Below, one piece after another: positions 60,546 through 64,000 of a DNA stretch of 64,000 nucleotides. Under the pieces are notes generated by a model. The model had not been told where the DNA came from. It did not search any database and saw only the letters and a program-made list of their open reading frames with translations. The stretch is from the NCBI GenBank assembly GCA_008508345.1, contig QNGE01001246.1, positions 116,715-180,714 of the forward strand, read 5' to 3'. The first letter of the stretch is position 1; every line of letters begins with the position of its first letter. The position numbers and the translations under genes were made by a program. The DNA comes from Paragonimus westermani. Its lineage: Eukaryota > Platyhelminthes > Trematoda > Plagiorchiida > Troglotrematidae.

Positions 60546-60869
60546 TCAGTTATTGCTTTTCAGGCCAGGGGACGTCAGCTGGTCATGAAATAAAACAAAC
60601 TGGCCACATCCTGTGATCCGGGCTTGGAATAACCATTCCATGTACTGATCAATAAAAGACGCCATATTACCTGAGGCGTATCCAGTGAACTGCGGGGTAA
60701 CAAAAGAAGAAGGCACTGCGGATACGCGCCTCACCGAATATTTCCAGAGCTCAGCCAGATGGCATAATGTTATAACCCCTCCGTCTAACGCATCAACAAT
60801 GGCTCGCAGTGCCGCTTGAAAGGCTGTTCTAAGAGTAATCGACGACGCAGATGTTTTTCGAATTTGCAC
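60546..60869 (-). CDS. Candidate coding exon(s) of an unidentified gene
   Basis: I do not recognise the product. The minus frame is open for 107 codons and ends in TGA at 60546. Its first part, TAFQAALRAIVDALDGG and LCHLAELWKYS, has the amphipathic look of real helical protein. Strong splice-like signals occur inside: TTACTCTTAG before AACAG (about 60830), GTGAGG after WKYS with a pyrimidine-rich CCTTCTTCTTTTGTTACCCCGCAG 45 nt later, and CAG|GTAATA about 20 nt after that. Removing the 45-nt and 60-nt segments keeps the frame. Whether it is one exon or three with a 19-nt micro-exon cannot be decided here. Confidence 0.3.
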   Translation of the reverse strand: MQIRKTSASSITLRTAFQAALRAIVDALDGGVITLCHLAELWKYSVRRVSAVPSSFVTPQFTGYASGNMASFIDQYMEWLFQARITGCGQFVLFHDQLTSPGLKSNN

Positions 60870-60874
60870 TTAGT

Positions 60875-62100
60875 GCCATTTGTTTTGAAACCTCCCCGGA
60901 CACACAGCGCACGTGCTGTAGGGGAAAGCTCTACTATCATGGAGTTTCCACCATGTCAGCATGAGACACTGGTTGCACTTTACATGCAGATGCTCAGCGG
61001 GCGTTAGTCAGGAAAGCTTTACAGCCGGGATTTAAGAGAAACATATTCCTAAGTCTGCGTCGTCCGAAGGAAGTTAAGAAGGGGTCAAAAAGAAAGATTT
61101 GCAAACTTATAATCCTGAAATATGAGTCTTTTTGGAGACGGCGCTGAGCGGACTCACCTACGTTGCAACACGGCGCGACAGTTGGGAATAAACGCAATGA
61201 CTTTCACAGTGACCCGGCAAATCGCTCAGAAAGGTCCGCGATGCGCTTTAGGTCAACCTGTTCAGTATATCATTATTTGAACCGACCATACCAAGTATCG
61301 TCAACTTAGAGGGTTCATTTCAATCTGAAAAGAAGGCCGATGCAACTGCCGCCCTGCTACAGGCGACAGTAGTGAGCAGCCAAAAATAAAATCAATCATC
61401 ACAAGTACCATAATCAGACTTCCAGAATTCTGGTTAGAACTTCCGGATGCCCAAAGCCGATGCCCGTCGGGAACACAGAGCTAAACATTTGAGTCACGCG
61501 AGACCCAGAAACATTCCACCCAGCCCCCTCAGAGAGTGTGCTGAATCATTGGCGGCCCCACCAAATCCTACCTTCTATCAATGGTTAGCGGAGGGTAGGG
61601 TCCACACGGAGTGAAAGCGTCCGTTCACAAAGGGGGAGACCAAGACAATGATGCAAGTTATCGTTTTATTGCGTTATCCACGGCTGTTGATAAACCCCAG
61701 GGAGTTTAGTAGACCGCCAAGTCCAACATCACTGGCAGGTGTACAAGTTCATCAACCTCGAGCGAAACGGGTTACGCCCTGGCCACGCGTTCACCACTTA
61801 CTGGCTGCCTGAAGTTACCGGAAAAGGGTAGTCGATTGTGGTCAGAGCGTAGATTTCACAAACTTGGAGTTCACAGAGCATTCTAGAGGGGCGATCATCA
61901 AGTTCATTCAGGGAGAGACGAACACCGTGCGCTCACTGGGGTTGGCGCGTTATCGGCGGGCGACTCGAAAAGGGCAAGTAATTACTGCGTGGATATTTTA
62001 TTTGAAGTTTCTCATATAACTGTTATTTTTGGCAACTTCTTTAGCCGTACAATCTGATTAAATTTTATCTACGTCCACGTCTGTCTAAAAAATATTCTTA
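60875..62100. other. No supported gene; 5' flank of a LINE
   Basis: No motif was found. The last part before 62115 probably includes the 5' untranslated region of the CR1-like element that follows. Confidence 0.45.
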
Positions 62101-62114
62101 TATAACAAAGTATA

Positions 62115-63093
62115 ATGACCAAAATCGGTCGTCAAACAAGATCGTTTGGTGTCAAAACCACTTGTTCTAGCTCTAAGGTAGATACTGAACGACCTAATGG
62201 CAAGTGCTCCAGGTCGAAAACTTGTAAAGGCCCTTCCAAAGATTCTGCCCCGAAAGGGGGTGAAGATAAACTGGTGGTTCCCACCAATACCCCTCGAACT
62301 AAGAACTGCTCTATCCCCTAGACAATGTATTGGCGGAGTTATTTGGTAAGGCATCTAAACTGGAGGCTGAACTTTCCCAACTAAAGACAAGCTACGCTGT
62401 ATTCGATTCCCTAAAAGAGAATCTTATATCCTTATCTTGCATCTTCAAAGTGCCGGAATGTCCCAAGATGGATAACTTAGAGAGCGCAAGCATGTTTCTC
62501 AACACATTGACAACAGAAATCACAAAACAGATGCGTTGCACATATGACGTCATCGTATTCAATATACCAGATAAGCTTCATCTCGATGGCGTTAAGAAAC
62601 TACTCACGAGGATTACCAATATAGACCCGACATCTTATACCTGCATTCGTCTCCGCAAGAAGACTCAAAAGATCTGCTGTCCACCTTTGTTCAGATTCCA
62701 GAGCGAAGCAACTGCGAGACAGTTCATCCAATGTCAGAACCTCATCAAGTCCAAAACCTCTCTTAAACTGGCAAGAATTACGTAGGATAGAACGCTGCTT
62801 GAGAGAGAATGTCACCGCCGCTCATTGCGCAACACTGTCACCTCCAAACTTGTGGCTCAGGACACATTCAAACAAGATGCGACGATGTCCAAGGGTAATG
62901 AATCGGGTTCTGATGAGTGTGTAGCTTCACCCTGCGTTGCTTTGTCCTGTTGCGTCACACCTGAGCCTGTCACTGTCCCTCTTAAAAGCACCAACGACAA
63001 AACAGAGGATATCATACTAGCCGACTTGATTTACTTAGTAGTAGACCTAGACAGTTCCAGCAACCTGCCTTACAAAACGGCTACCCCCGTCTA
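62115..63093 (+). pseudogene. CR1-like LINE ORF1 protein, interrupted
   Basis: Three consecutive frames make up ORF1. 62115-62321 encodes a basic, Ser/Lys-rich N-terminus. 62330-62785 encodes a short coiled coil (GKASKLEAELSQLKTSY) followed by an RRM-like fold: YDVIVFNIPDK (about 62543-62575), then TRITNIDP, IRLRKKTQK and PPLFRFQSEATARQF. 62825-63094 is a Ser/Thr-rich C-terminus in a further frame. Such ORF1 proteins bind the element's RNA in the ribonucleoprotein particle. The stops between frames suggest a mutated copy, although ORF2 still starts cleanly. Confidence 0.65.
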
Positions 63094-63099
63094 GCAGTC

Positions 63100-63760
63100 A
63101 ACTTCCAAACAACAGCATGTAAATGAGTGTGCCTATGTCACACCAAATGGGACGTCCAAATTTCAACATGTCAACGCGGTAGCTAGATCAGACAAAGNCC
63201 AGCCAAAGCCCTGACTTTTCACAGTTCGGTCTCATCTAAATCCCTAACTCTGCCATATTTCCTTCATTCGACCCAAGCAACCTAATAACCGGCCGTCTGT
63301 TTTGCACTGGCTTAACTTAACTCTCCTTACATCACTCTCCTACGAGTCCTTAGTTCGTACTCCCTTCGCAATACAAGGGATTTATAAGCATGTGACCCGT
63401 TACTCTCATCCAGTGTGAAAATATATGCATCTTTTGCCAACCCTTTATCTTCTCCCTCTTTCCAACAGTGACAATATCTCAGGCAACACACATTTTGAAG
63501 AGAGACTCAACCAGAACCCCACTTTTCCCACCAGAGTGTCTCACCCCATGCTTAACGCCCCTTTCAATACAAACAGCCCCCACAGTATTAATGCTCACCT
63601 AAATGCATTCCATGATCCCTCCGCGGACGACATTCATGTAGATATGATCAATCCATCTCAACTGTACATTTTTTTATTGCGTCACACACCGTTTAAACCT
63701 CCTCTGCCCAGTCCACTCCCCATATCCCCATTGCCCAAATACAACTTACTGACACTTTTC
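63100..63760 (+). other. Region between LINE ORF1 and ORF2, coding status unclear
   Basis: An unknown base lies at 63198. The plus frame 63425-63919 is open for 164 codons, Pro/His/Asn-rich, and overlaps the start of ORF2 in another frame. It may be the decayed ORF1 C-terminus or untranslated sequence. Confidence 0.4.
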
Positions 63761-63761
63761 C

Positions 63762-63807
63762 AAAATTTTCTGTCATGGACTCATAAAATTTTCTGTCATG
63801 GACTCAG
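63762..63807 (+). repeat. 23-bp tandem duplication at LINE ORF2 start
   Basis: AAAATTTTCTGTCATGGACT plus three bases occurs twice in direct succession, 63762-63784 and 63785-63807, differing only in the last base. The duplicated block contains the ATG of ORF2. The first ATG (63775) meets a stop after two codons; the second (63798) opens ORF2. Confidence 0.9.
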
Positions 63808-64000
63808 ACGCAGGGGACATTCCATTGGTGAGCAATACGCTCACCATAACCGCATCAGACCAAAAGACGTCACCAAAGTCTCTGAATCACAAAGACCCTT
63901 ATGCTTTGGACAATTTTGAGAGTCTGAATGTGACGTCGAATAAGAAAAATGCACCAAATTTATTGCTTTTGATTGCACGCTCACTGGTCAATAAGATGCA
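63798..64000 (+). CDS. CR1-like LINE ORF2, N-terminus (endonuclease start), truncated by window end
   Basis: The frame from ATG at 63798 is open to the end of the window, 67 codons. It reads MDSDAGDIPLVSN and later APNLLLLIARSLVNKM at 63955-64000. The last part matches the first strand and helix of the apurinic-like endonuclease of CR1 LINEs, where N/A-A-R-S-L-x-N-K is conserved. The enzyme nicks target DNA to prime reverse transcription. The remaining domains lie outside. Confidence 0.75.
   Translation, partial: MDSDAGDIPLVSNTLTITASDQKTSPKSLNHKDPYALDNFESLNVTSNKKNAPNLLLLIARSLVNKM

Larger units (their letters stand above)
62115..64000 (+). mobile_element. CR1-like LINE, 5' part, running off the window
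   Basis: ORF1 (62115 to about 63100) is followed by the start of ORF2 (63798 onward), the two-ORF layout of CR1-type LINEs. It is the only LINE in the window retaining its 5' side. Nothing of the reverse transcriptase is inside the window. A 23-bp tandem duplication (63762-63807) lies at the ORF2 start. Confidence 0.75.

Noticed and set aside
62917..62945. CTGATGAGTG in the LINE ORF1 region
   Set aside because: No GAAA follows at the right distance.
63425..63919. 164-codon open frame before the window end
   Set aside because: It overlaps the better-supported ORF2 start in another frame and has a biased Pro/His/Asn composition.

Overview
The window is eukaryotic, from a flatworm and most likely a digenean trematode. 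The support is: no bacterial-style operons; genes split by introns of 28-47 nt whose phases agree; one gene with a run of tiny 5' introns followed by kilobase 3' introns, a size skew known from schistosomes; decayed RTE, CR1-like, Penelope-like, MULE and Ty3-like elements; and tRNA-derived SINE-like pieces, one followed by a hammerhead-like core as in the schistosome SM-alpha family. The species cannot be named from the sequence alone.

The best host gene is on the minus strand, 36550 to 25462. Eight exons join without a stop into a 237-residue coiled coil. Exon lengths and split codons match tropomyosin exons 1a, 3, 4, 5, 6, 7, 8 and 9 almost one for one, with exon 2 missing. Weaker host candidates are a five-exon plus-strand gene of unknown function (52646-54145), a saposin-B-like exon (20638-20869, plus), a minus-strand terminal exon (14714-15159) and a minus-strand exon (60546-60869).

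Most of the rest is transposon debris. 3-5 kb: a tRNA-like SINE piece and a 5'-truncated RTE LINE with an assembly gap, whose 3' tail recurs at 21.2 and 23.8 kb and perhaps 33.4 kb. 7.1 kb: SINE with hammerhead-like core. 9.8-11.5 kb and 51.1-52.4 kb: two Penelope-like elements (PLEs), each cut at the same reverse-transcriptase motif and bracketed by inverted repeats; the first carries a nearly perfect minimal hammerhead fold in both repeat arms. 38.4-45.5 kb: three CR1-like LINE relics on the minus strand. 47.6-49 kb: gag-protease of a Ty3-like element. 54.6-59 kb: two tandem MULE transposase relics. 62.1 kb to the end: the 5' part of a CR1-like LINE running off the window.

The long stretches at 11.5-14.7, 16-20, 28-35 and 45.5-47.6 kb show no gene I can support. 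The most interesting signals are the exon-for-exon tropomyosin-like gene and the inverted-repeat, ribozyme-bearing PLEs.
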